DNA from: Gammaproteobacteria bacterium
GTDB taxonomy: Bacteria; Pseudomonadota; Gammaproteobacteria; Arenicellales; JAANXG01
DNA length: 5,864 nucleotides
Assembly (NCBI GenBank): GCA_018263405.1
Contig: JAANXG010000081.1
Span: 1 to 5,864, forward strand
Reading direction: 5' to 3'
Shown here: in pieces, positions 1 through 5,864 of the stretch
Layout of the letters: each line of letters starts with the position of its first letter
Numbering within the stretch: the stretch's first letter is position 1
Position numbers and translations under genes: made by a program
Notes under the pieces: generated by a model
The model's database searches: none
Told to the model about the DNA's origin: nothing
What the model saw: only the letters and a program-made list of their open reading frames with translations

Positions 1-1933
1 GGTCATCCACCCGGTTTTCGCGCCGCGACAACACGGTTTCCACCTGTTTCGCACCGGCGTGCCGTGCCAGCGACCCGGCGACATCGGCGGCGGTCCGCTC
101 GGCAAAAACCATGGCTTGGTCCAGATTATTGAAATCACGGGGGCCGTCACTCGTATGGACACGAAAACCGCCCTGGGTTGGCTGGGTGATGGTAATTTCG
201 GCTTTTTGAATCACGTTGCCCATCACGGCGCCGACGGCGTTCGCGACTTCGGCGTAGTCCGGGATGGTCAACTTCGCACCGAGTTTGCGCGAAACGTCCG
301 GGTAATACGTCGCCGCCGGTGCTCCCACCGCCACCAGCCGGAAGTGCCTTAGGAACGAAACATCGATGAGTTCCCGCTCTCCCGGACGGGCACCCAAAAT
401 GAGTGAGGTCAACCGGCGGGCGAAGTCCAGCGTTGCCTTCTTCGTCGGCGTGTAGCGGCGAGGCAGCGCCGCCTCGATCAGCTTACTGCAAATAATATGC
501 GTCAGGGTGTCGATAATCTCCCGGCAAGCGGCGTGGGGATCATCCATCGGCCAATTGCCATAACCATAAACACGTTTCATTTGCGCGACCCAGTTCCGCG
601 CGCCGGTCTCCGCCGCCGGCCGCGACCAGTGGTCACTGTAACCCAGCACATGGGCCGCATCGGTGAGCGTAAACCCGCTGTAAATGCCAAGCCCTTTGCG
701 TACCAACTGCGCCAGGGCACGCGCCTTCCGCCGGTCCCTGACGACCATATCCTCCATCTCCACCGGCCCCCGCGCCAGCAACTCCCAGGCCTCGGTCTGC
801 TCCTCGCTCAGCCCCTTTAACAGCACCTCGTTTTCGTAAAGGCGGACGATGAATTTATTGAGGCGGGGGTTGGCGATAGAACGGCTTTGCCGCTCCAGCC
901 TCTCGACAACATCGGGATGCTCTTGGGCGAGCAGACTCAAGGGCACGACTCGGCGGGGGCCGATAGCGATCCCCACGCCCCCACCGTACCGTACTTCACT
1001 ATCGCCCCCAAGACCAATGGCATGTACTTCGACGGCATCGATCATCAACCGCCAGTCGCCGACGATGGCGCCCTCGGGATTGACGGCGGGTCGACCGGCA
1101 CGGACGACGGCAATATCCGTAGTCGTCCCCCCCATATCCGCCACCATGATGTTATCCGAACCGCTCAGGAACGATGCGCCGATAACGCTGGCGGCGGGTC
1201 CGGACATGACGGTTTCGACCGGCCTGGCCAGTGCGGTTTTTTTATTGATGAGCGACCCGTCTCCTTTGACGGTGCTCTTCCGATCTTCGATGCCGCAGGA
1301 TTCGAGTATCCTGTCCACGGCCTCGACGAGTTGTCGAATAAAGGGAATAATTCGCGCATTGACAGCCGCCGTGAGAGCCCGCCTCGGTGCATCCAGCGCG
1401 CTCGACAACTCGTGACCACACGTGACGGGCCTGCCGCTGTATTCGGTCACTAGTTCGCGCAGCCTGATCTCATGGGCCGGGTTGCGTACGCCGAATATGC
1501 CCGAGATCGCAAAGGCCGATACGGAATCCCGATGCTGCTCGATCGCCCGGATGGCGGAGTCCTCGTTCAGCGGGACGGCTTCAAGACCCTGGGGATCGTG
1601 TGCGCCGTCCAGTAACACGATGGGATCTTCTTCAAGCAGATCCCGAAGTTTGCCCCGCTCGACCTGCCGGTTCGTGAAACCCGCGAGCAGCACACAGATC
1701 GGCATCCCGCGCCGTTCGACGATGGCGTTAGTGGTAAGCGTCGTGGACAAACCCACCATATCCACTGCCGCCAATCGGTCAGGCGGTAGCCGATCGAGCA
1801 CATTCCGGATGCCCCGGCCGAGGTCGTAATGTATCGTGAGGGACTTGGCGTGGGCCACGACGGTGTTGCTCGCGTTTATGATCGCGGCATCGGTAAATGT
1901 ACCGCCGGCATCGATGCCGAGTTTGAGAGTCAT
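1..1933 (-). CDS. hyuA: Hydantoinase A / 5-oxoprolinase family protein, C-terminus cut by the window edge
   Basis: Reading the minus strand from ATG 1933 gives 644 codons with no stop before position 1, so only the C-terminal tail is missing. Seen: the N-terminal phosphate-binding motif GIDAGGTFTD (residues 6-15), STTLTTNAIVE (63-73), ALTAAVNARIIPF (186-198), RPVETVMSGPAASVIGA (237-253), a second ATPase-type motif DMGGTTTDIA (266-275), GLGGDSEVR (307-315) and TLTDAAHVLG (422-431). The order is that of the Hydant_A_N and Hydantoinase_A domains. Known of the family: cytosolic ATP-dependent opening of cyclic amides such as hydantoins or 5-oxoproline; HyuA often works with HyuB, which is not seen here. 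The ATG is chosen because the nucleotide-binding motif starts five residues later; the frame is open only to 1963, with a GTG at 1957 as alternative, and no strong Shine-Dalgarno is visible. It is divergent from the polyamine operon. Residues 216-221 look unlike the family (see findings). The substrate cannot be read from the sequence. Confidence 0.93.
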   Translation of the reverse strand, partial: MTLKLGIDAGGTFTDAAIINASNTVVAHAKSLTIHYDLGRGIRNVLDRLPPDRLAAVDMVGLSTTLTTNAIVERRGMPICVLLAGFTNRQVERGKLRDLLEEDPIVLLDGAHDPQGLEAVPLNEDSAIRAIEQHRDSVSAFAISGIFGVRNPAHEIRLRELVTEYSGRPVTCGHELSSALDAPRRALTAAVNARIIPFIRQLVEAVDRILESCGIEDRKSTVKGDGSLINKKTALARPVETVMSGPAASVIGASFLSGSDNIMVADMGGTTTDIAVVRAGRPAVNPEGAIVGDWRLMIDAVEVHAIGLGGDSEVRYGGGVGIAIGPRRVVPLSLLAQEHPDVVERLERQSRSIANPRLNKFIVRLYENEVLLKGLSEEQTEAWELLARGPVEMEDMVVRDRRKARALAQLVRKGLGIYSGFTLTDAAHVLGYSDHWSRPAAETGARNWVAQMKRVYGYGNWPMDDPHAACREIIDTLTHIICSKLIEAALPRRYTPTKKATLDFARRLTSLILGARPGERELIDVSFLRHFRLVAVGAPAATYYPDVSRKLGAKLTIPDYAEVANAVGAVMGNVIQKAEITITQPTQGGFRVHTSDGPRDFNNLDQAMVFAERTAADVAGSLARHAGAKQVETVLSRRENRVDD

Positions 1934-2038
1934 CGCGGATGTATCGACGGGGTACACTAGGCGTCAAGCGTAGCACGAACCCGGGTCGTGGATACTTGCA
2001 CGCGTAATTTCCCAAAAAGCCCGTACGACATTAGTGAC

Positions 2039-2063
2039 AATGTGGGGGTAGGGTTGTCTTTCA
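2039..2063 (+). repeat. 25 bp G-rich direct repeat, copy 1
   Basis: The sequence from AATGTGGGGG to TGTCTTTCA is identical over 25 bases to 5777-5801, in the same orientation. The identity ends at both sides (C against G before it, T against G after it). This copy lies in the divergent promoter region; the other lies beyond the end of the three-gene operon. An exact 25-mer is not expected by chance in under 6 kb, so it is probably a dispersed genomic repeat or the end of a mobile element. Its family cannot be named from this window. Confidence 0.85.
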
Positions 2064-2089
2064 TGCCACGCACCGGCGCGCCCGGCGAT

Positions 2090-2115
2090 GATTCCGGTTA
2101 AAATGAGATTCCGGT
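2090..2115 (+). repeat. Tandem 9 bp direct repeat GATTCCGGT flanking a -10-like box
   Basis: GATTCCGGT occurs at 2090-2098 and again at 2107-2115, start points 17 bp apart, with the TAAAAT -10-like box (2099-2104) between them. Half-sites in this position could bind a transcription regulator of the polyamine operon, but nothing identifies one. Two 9-mers this close could also be coincidence in GC-rich DNA. Confidence 0.35.
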
Positions 2116-2134
2116 CAGTAATTCGAGTATTGAA

Positions 2135-3493
2135 GTGAATCCCGATACCCAAGTCCTCGAAAAAGCCGAAGCGGTTTTCCATCGTTATCCGGACATTACC
2201 GGCGTGACGGTGTTCTTCAGCGATCTAAACGGCGTTTGCCGTGGCAAGCGCCTGCCCCGCGACAGTATCGAGAAAGCCTTCGAGGGTGGAGTCAGAATGC
2301 CGATTTCCTCGTTGTGCCTGGACATCTGGGGCAACGATATCCCGGCGATAGCCCTCGAGACCGGAGACGCGGACGGCATTTGCCTGCCCACCGACCGCGG
2401 CCTCGTCCCGGTGCCGTGGACGAACCCGCCGGGCGCCTACCTGCCGATGTCGATGTACTACGATGACGGTTCGCCGTGCCCCGGGGATTCGCGCCATGCA
2501 CTGACCCGGATCGTGCAACGCTACCGGGATCTTACTCTGACACCGGTCGTGGCAGTGGAGCTCGAGTTCTATCTGGTGAACCTCCGCGGCGGGCGTCCCG
2601 AATCGCCGATTTCACCGGTCACACGCCAAGCGCTCGAATTCGACGGTTTGCATTCAGTCGACGAGCTGGAACATTTTAGCGTTTTTCTGGAGGACGTTTA
2701 CGCTGCCTGCCGGGCCCAAGGCTTATCCACGGACACGGCGCTATCGGAACTCGGGATCGGCCAGTTCGAAATCAATCTCAAGCACGTGCCCGATGCGCTG
2801 CGAGCGGCCGATGAGGCACTGCTTCTAAAACGCGTCGTTCGAGGGGTGGCGAGGAAACATGGGTTCGTGGCGAGCTTCATGGCCAAACCTTACGCCAACA
2901 TGTCCGGCAACGGCTGCCACGTCCATTTCAGCGTACTGGACAAAGACGGGCACAACATTTTCGATAACGGCGAAGAAACCGGTACGCCCGAGCTGCGCCA
3001 CGCGGTGGCCGGATTACTCGACACCATGCCGGAATTAATGACGGTGTTTGCCCCACACATGAATTCCTATCGCCGCATGCGTTCGGAATCCTACGCGCCG
3101 ACCGTCCCCGTATGGGGATACGAAAACCGTACCACGGCTTTGCGCATTCCGGCGGGCAATCCGGCGGCCAAGCGAATCGAACACCGCGTTGCCGGTGCCG
3201 ATACGAATCCTTATCTGGTCGTCGCGGCCGTGCTCGGAACGGCACTGCGCGGTATCCAGCACAAAATGACCCCGCCGGAGCCGATTACCGGCAACGCCTA
3301 TGCTTCCGTGACACCGCCCATAGAATGTGGCTGGAAGGAGTCTTTGCCGGTTTTCGAGGAAAGTGCGATCATCGCTGAACTGTTTGACCCGCTGATCGTA
3401 AAAATGCTGCCGGCGTTGAAAAATCAGGAGATCCGACGATTTTCGAACCAGATTACCGAGTTCGAGTTTCACAGCTATCTGGAATCGGTCTGA
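2135..3493 (+). CDS. puuA: Glutamine synthetase family ligase, probable gamma-glutamylpolyamine (putrescine) synthetase
   Basis: This 452-residue protein has the glutamine synthetase fold: a beta-grasp N-domain with DLNGVCRGKRLP (30-41), then the catalytic domain with metal-binding VELEFYL (141-147), ELGIGQFEINL (205-215), KPYANMSGNGCHVHFS (251-266), NSYRRM (310-315), WGYENRTTALRIP (327-339) and RIEHR..NPY (347-360). Where ammonia-using GlnA has its DGSS loop, residues 52-66 here read GVRMPISSLCLDIWG, and no GlnA adenylylation-site motif is visible near the C-terminus. Both fit the PuuA/SpuB branch, which joins glutamate to an amine using ATP. The downstream SpuC-type aminotransferase supports putrescine or a related polyamine as substrate. 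The start is GTG 2135, because the frame is open only from 2102 and holds no ATG before residue 55; the ribosome binding site is weak. The gene would perform the first step of the operon in the cytosol. Other amines (spermidine, ethanolamine, isopropylamine) cannot be excluded. Confidence 0.88.
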   Translation: MNPDTQVLEKAEAVFHRYPDITGVTVFFSDLNGVCRGKRLPRDSIEKAFEGGVRMPISSLCLDIWGNDIPAIALETGDADGICLPTDRGLVPVPWTNPPGAYLPMSMYYDDGSPCPGDSRHALTRIVQRYRDLTLTPVVAVELEFYLVNLRGGRPESPISPVTRQALEFDGLHSVDELEHFSVFLEDVYAACRAQGLSTDTALSELGIGQFEINLKHVPDALRAADEALLLKRVVRGVARKHGFVASFMAKPYANMSGNGCHVHFSVLDKDGHNIFDNGEETGTPELRHAVAGLLDTMPELMTVFAPHMNSYRRMRSESYAPTVPVWGYENRTTALRIPAGNPAAKRIEHRVAGADTNPYLVVAAVLGTALRGIQHKMTPPEPITGNAYASVTPPIECGWKESLPVFEESAIIAELFDPLIVKMLPALKNQEIRRFSNQITEFEFHSYLESV

Positions 3494-3496
3494 ACG

Positions 3497-4234
3497 ATGA
3501 GAATCGGAATCCTGAAAGCCGGACAAGTACCGGACGAGTTGAGCGAGAAACACGGCGACTATCCCGAAATGTTTAAACGCCTGCTCCGTTCGGCCGCGCC
3601 TGAACTCGAATTCAACGTGTACCCCGCCACGAAGGAGCAGCTTCCAAAGCAGGTCGACGAATGCGATGCCTGGCTGGTAACGGGTTCGCGCCATGGCGTG
3701 TATGACCCGCTACCCTGGATAGATCCACTCAAGGGTTTTCTAAAACGAGCCTACGACGAGAATGTTCCTATTGTTGGGATTTGTTTCGGCCACCATATTC
3801 TTGCCGAGGCGCTGGGCGGCAGAGCGCAAAAGTCAGAAAAGGGTTGGGGCCTGGGCGTACATCGATACGAGGTCTTTAGAAAACCCGCTTGGATGAGCGG
3901 TATCGGCAACGAACTATTCCTCTATGCGCTGCATCAAGACCAGGTAACCGAGTTGCCCGAACAAGCCGAGGTTCTGGCGGGGTCGGATTTCTGTCCTTAC
4001 AGCGTACTGGCTTACCGCGGCAACGCCATTTCAATCCAGCCCCACCCGGAGTTTTCGACCGAATTCGAGGGGGATCTGATCGAGTACCGGCGCTCCACCT
4101 CATTTCCCGAATCGGATGCCGATACCGCATTGGGTACCCTGGAGTCACCCATCCACACTAAACAAGTCGCTCATTGGATCGTTCGTTTCATAAAGGGAAG
4201 CCTTGGCCTTGATATGGAGCGAAAAGCGTCATGA
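3497..4234 (+). CDS. Class I glutamine amidotransferase-like protein, candidate gamma-glutamyl hydrolase
   Basis: This 245-residue protein is a stand-alone class I GATase domain of the GuaA-like type. Seen: the N-terminal strand MRIGILKAGQVPDEL, VTGSRHGVYDPLPWI (61-75), the nucleophile elbow GICFGHHILAEALGG with Cys96 (94-108), and the catalytic pair in IQPHPEF, His183 and Glu185, so the triad looks intact. Known of the fold: it hydrolyses the gamma-amide of glutamine or gamma-glutamyl compounds. The elbow reads GICFGH as in GuaA, not GICRG as in PuuD-type peptidase C26 enzymes. No synthetase domain is fused and none adjoins except the glutamine-synthetase-like gene. It starts 3 bp after the upstream stop and shares ATGA with the next gene, so all three are probably co-translated. 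Inference: it removes glutamate from a gamma-glutamylated intermediate, replacing PuuD; alternatively it feeds ammonia to a partner. Shine-Dalgarno is weak, suggesting reinitiation. Confidence 0.87.
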   Translation: MRIGILKAGQVPDELSEKHGDYPEMFKRLLRSAAPELEFNVYPATKEQLPKQVDECDAWLVTGSRHGVYDPLPWIDPLKGFLKRAYDENVPIVGICFGHHILAEALGGRAQKSEKGWGLGVHRYEVFRKPAWMSGIGNELFLYALHQDQVTELPEQAEVLAGSDFCPYSVLAYRGNAISIQPHPEFSTEFEGDLIEYRRSTSFPESDADTALGTLESPIHTKQVAHWIVRFIKGSLGLDMERKAS

Positions 4235-5601
4235 ACAACAAACACGAAACCATCGACTTACAGTATCGGGACACGGCGCACCATTGGCATCCGTTTACCG
4301 ACACCAGGAAATTGAGCGTCAAGGGACCACGCGTGATCAAAAAAGCCAAAGGAATCTATTTGTGGGATTCAGAGGGCAATCGGCTACTCGACGGCATGGC
4401 GGGTCTTTGGTGCGTGAATCTCGGGTACGGCCGCTCCGAGCTCATCGACGCCGCAAGCCGGCAAATGAAAGAGCTGCCCTACTACAATACGTTTTTTCAG
4501 ACATCCCACGCCCCGGTCATCGAACTAAGCACGATGCTCGCGCACCTGACTCCAGGGGATCTCAACCGTTTTTTCTTCACCGGTTCGGGTTCGGAGGCCA
4601 ACGACACGGTAATGCGCCTGGTCCGCACCTACTGGGATACACTGGGCAAACCCGAAAAGAAAACCATTCTCGCCCGGCACAACGCCTATCACGGTTCCAC
4701 CGTCGCGGCCGCCAGCCTCGGTGGCATGCAAGCCATGCACGCACAAAGCGGTCTACCCATTCCGGATATCGTGCATATCGCCCAACCCTACTGGTTCGAC
4801 GAGGGTGGTGATTTATCACCGGAAGAGTTCGGATTCCGGACGGCTACCGCGCTTGCCGATGAAATCGATCGGCTCGGGGAGAACAAAGTGGCGGCCTTCA
4901 TCGCGGAACCCGTGCAGGGTGCCGGCGGTGTGATCGTTCCCCCCGAGAACTACTGGCCTGAAGTGAAACGCATTTGCGCCGAACGGGATATATTGTTTAT
5001 CGCCGACGAAGTGATATGCGGATTCGGACGGCTCGGCCGCTGGTTCGGTTCCCAAACCTACGATCTGAAGCCGGATCTGATCAGCATGGCCAAAGGTATT
5101 AGCTCCGGCTATTTGCCCCTGGGAGCGGTGGCAATCAGCGAAAAAGTAGCACAGCCGCTAATAGAACGCGCGGGCGAATTTTTCCACGGTTACACATATT
5201 CCGGTCATCCGACCTGCGCAGCGGTGGCAATGGAAAATCTGCGTATCCTCCATGAGGAACGCATCGTGGAAAGAGTGCGCGAGCACACCGTGCCATATTT
5301 CCAAAAAGCCTGGTCAACATTAACCGACCATCCACTCGTTGGGGAAGCGCGCAGCATCGGTTTGATGGGCGCGCTGGAACTGGTGCCCGACAAAGCATCG
5401 AGGAAGCGATTCGACAATATTGGTCAAGTCGGCGAAACCTGCCGGGATCTGTGTCTGGACAACGGCCTGGTTATGCGAGCGGTGCGCGACTCAATGATCG
5501 TATCTCCGCCGCTGGTAATTACGGACGAGCAGATCGATGAATTGATCGAAAGGGCCCGGAAGAGCCTTGATTTGACCTTGAAGAAGGTGAAGCACCGATA
5601 A
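4231..5601 (+). CDS. spuC: Class III PLP aminotransferase, putrescine:pyruvate type
   Basis: This 456-residue protein is of normal length for class III (omega) aminotransferases and resembles Pseudomonas SpuC along its whole length as I recall that sequence. Seen: YLWDSEGNRLLDGMAGLWCVN (43-63), FFTGSGSEANDT for phosphate binding (115-126), NAYHGSTVAAASLGG (151-165), VHIAQPYW (181-188), AAFIAEPVQGAGGVIVPP (221-238), FIADEVICGFGR with Asp259 for the pyridine nitrogen (256-267), SMAKGISSGYLPLG with Schiff-base Lys288 (285-298), and HGYTYSGHP (319-327). Known reaction: the amino group of putrescine (or cadaverine, or a beta-alanine/omega-amino acid in relatives) goes to pyruvate, giving an amino-aldehyde and alanine. 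ATG 4231 overlaps the previous stop as ATGA; GGAG at 4216-4219 may serve as ribosome binding site. Whether it acts on free putrescine or on gamma-glutamylputrescine is not visible in the sequence. Confidence 0.93.
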   Translation: MNNKHETIDLQYRDTAHHWHPFTDTRKLSVKGPRVIKKAKGIYLWDSEGNRLLDGMAGLWCVNLGYGRSELIDAASRQMKELPYYNTFFQTSHAPVIELSTMLAHLTPGDLNRFFFTGSGSEANDTVMRLVRTYWDTLGKPEKKTILARHNAYHGSTVAAASLGGMQAMHAQSGLPIPDIVHIAQPYWFDEGGDLSPEEFGFRTATALADEIDRLGENKVAAFIAEPVQGAGGVIVPPENYWPEVKRICAERDILFIADEVICGFGRLGRWFGSQTYDLKPDLISMAKGISSGYLPLGAVAISEKVAQPLIERAGEFFHGYTYSGHPTCAAVAMENLRILHEERIVERVREHTVPYFQKAWSTLTDHPLVGEARSIGLMGALELVPDKASRKRFDNIGQVGETCRDLCLDNGLVMRAVRDSMIVSPPLVITDEQIDELIERARKSLDLTLKKVKHR

Positions 5602-5609
5602 GCTTGCGA

Positions 5610-5765
5610 GTGACTTCCGATCCCAGGTTTCAAGCCCCGGCCCCGGGGCGCTTAAAAGCGCTGCTGCACACCTTCAACCTTAAGGGCTCGCGCAAAAATA
5701 ACTTCACAGAATTCGCGCCCGAATTTGGGTTAGATTTGGACGATCCGATGGTAAGTTCTCAATAA
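5610..5765 (+). CDS. Possible 51-residue hypothetical small protein
   Basis: A GTG eight bases after the spuC stop opens a frame of 51 codons ending in TAA at 5763-5765. The product starts MTSDPRFQAPAPGRLK, has a basic middle (KGSRKNN) and an acidic end (EFAPEFGLDLDDP). TTG 5604 is an alternative start giving 53 residues. No signal peptide, membrane segment or known motif is seen, and neither start has a convincing Shine-Dalgarno. The amino-acid make-up looks protein-like and the location fits a fourth operon gene, but the frame crosses GC-rich hairpins, and an ORF of this size can arise by chance. It could also be the remnant of a broken gene. Confidence 0.25.
   Translation: MTSDPRFQAPAPGRLKALLHTFNLKGSRKNNFTEFAPEFGLDLDDPMVSSQ
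5632..5661 (+). terminator. GC-rich hairpins after spuC, weak terminator candidate
   Basis: GCCCC (5634-5638) can pair with GGGGC (5645-5649) over a six-base loop, and an overlapping alternative stem pairs GCGCT (5648-5652) with AGCGC (5657-5661) over the loop TAAA. The two stems exclude each other in part. They start about 30 bp after the spuC stop, where the operon transcript could end. No T-run follows on either strand, so an ordinary Rho-independent terminator is not supported; they may slow polymerase or protect the 3' end, or simply be part of the small ORF. Confidence 0.25.
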
Positions 5766-5776
5766 CCCCGTGCAAG

Positions 5777-5801
5777 AATGTGGGGGTAGGGTTGTCTTTC
5801 A
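5777..5801 (+). repeat. 25 bp G-rich direct repeat, copy 2
   Basis: This is the exact second copy of the 25 bp sequence at 2039-2063, in the same orientation, lying 175 bp after the spuC stop. Together the two copies bracket the three-gene operon and the small ORF, about 3.7 kb apart. This copy is followed within 8 bp by short hairpins, whereas copy 1 is followed by unrelated sequence. Confidence 0.85.
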
Positions 5802-5808
5802 GGGCTGT

Positions 5809-5848
5809 CGAAAGCACGGAGGCTTTCGCCAGAGCGTACAGGGAGGTA
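5809..5848 (+). repeat. Two short hairpins with similar six-base loops (REP-like)
   Basis: CGAAAGC (5809-5815) pairs perfectly with GCTTTCG (5822-5828) around the loop ACGGAG. Eight bases later TAC (5837-5839) pairs with GTA (5846-5848) around the loop AGGGAG, and the stem can be extended by one G-T pair. The shared loop pattern (A, C or G, GGAG) on different stems suggests a modular, REP-like extragenic element; the series may continue past the right edge. The second stem is short and could be chance. No transposase is visible. Confidence 0.4.
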
Positions 5849-5864
5849 TTGCATCCTTAGCTCC

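Larger units (their letters stand above)
1934..2134. promoter_or_regulatory. Divergent intergenic region between hyuA and the polyamine operon
   Basis: These 201 bp separate two divergent start codons, so promoters for both directions should lie here. Toward the operon, TAAAAT at 2099-2104 matches the sigma-70 -10 consensus at five of six positions and lies 30 bp before the GTG start, but no good -35 box sits 16-18 bp upstream. Toward hyuA, TTGACG (minus strand, 1967-1962) resembles a -35 box but has only poor -10 candidates behind it. A 9 bp direct repeat brackets the TAAAAT box, and a G-rich 25 bp dispersed repeat lies at 2039-2063. No sigma-54 element with correct spacing was found. The regulator is unknown. 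Confidence 0.4.

Noticed and set aside
849..1453. Two overlapping 188-codon plus-strand open frames
   Set aside because: They lie antisense to hyuA, whose minus-strand frame holds all family motifs. The products are low-complexity (Ser/Thr/Arg-rich or Asp/Gly-rich), as expected for shadows of a GC-rich gene.
1981..2010. Sigma-54-like GG ... TTGC sequence upstream of the operon
   Set aside because: The GG and GC elements are not at the required spacing, so it does not qualify as a -24/-12 promoter.
3035..3694. 219-codon minus-strand open frame
   Set aside because: It runs antisense across the end of the GS-like gene and the start of the amidotransferase gene, both with clear motifs. Its translation shows no recognisable domain.
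4203..4811. 202-codon plus-strand open frame overlapping spuC
   Set aside because: It is the shifted frame of the spuC N-terminal half. It is rich in Arg, His and Pro and has no motif, while the spuC frame is unmistakable.
5727..5768. Inverted repeat GGGTTA ... TAACCC
   Set aside because: The arms are only 6 bp with a loop of about 30 bases, so it is not a convincing structure or terminator.
1..5864. tRNA, rRNA, CRISPR array, riboswitch, or complete insertion sequence
   Set aside because: No cloverleaf, rRNA-like conserved stretch, regularly spaced repeat array or transposase reading frame was seen. The only repeats are the features listed.

Overview
The window looks like a chromosomal stretch from a proteobacterium, most likely a gammaproteobacterium. 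The aminotransferase closely resembles Pseudomonas SpuC, base composition is moderately GC-rich, and genes overlap tightly with weak ribosome binding sites. The genus cannot be named from this sequence.

Layout: positions 1-1933 carry one long minus-strand gene of the hydantoinase A / 5-oxoprolinase family. It reads inward from an ATG at 1933 and runs off the left edge just short of its C-terminus. A 201 bp divergent intergenic region follows (1934-2134). It holds a G-rich 25 bp sequence (2039-2063), a tandem 9 bp direct repeat and a weak -10-like box. Next comes a compact plus-strand operon of three genes: a glutamine-synthetase-like gamma-glutamylpolyamine synthetase (2135-3493, GTG start), a class I glutamine amidotransferase-like protein (3497-4234, 3 bp gap) and a SpuC-type putrescine:pyruvate aminotransferase (4231-5601, ATGA overlap). 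The last 263 bp hold a possible 51-codon ORF, GC-rich hairpins, a second exact copy of the 25 bp sequence (5777-5801) and two short hairpins with similar loops.

How the genes fit together: the operon reads as polyamine (putrescine-type) catabolism. The ligase would attach glutamate to the amine, the amidotransferase-fold protein would be placed to hydrolyse the gamma-glutamyl bond, and the transaminase would convert an amine to an aldehyde. The canonical PuuB oxidase and PuuC aldehyde dehydrogenase are not in the window. The amidotransferase is not of the usual PuuD type. The divergent oxoprolinase-family gene could plausibly handle a cyclised gamma-glutamyl product, but that link is inference.

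The points most worth a second look are the 25 bp direct repeats bracketing the operon, the non-PuuD amidotransferase, the oxoprolinase neighbour, a sequencing-adapter-like 15-mer inside the hydantoinase gene at a place where the protein departs from its family, and the small ORF and hairpin modules at the right end. No RNA gene, CRISPR array or complete mobile element was seen.
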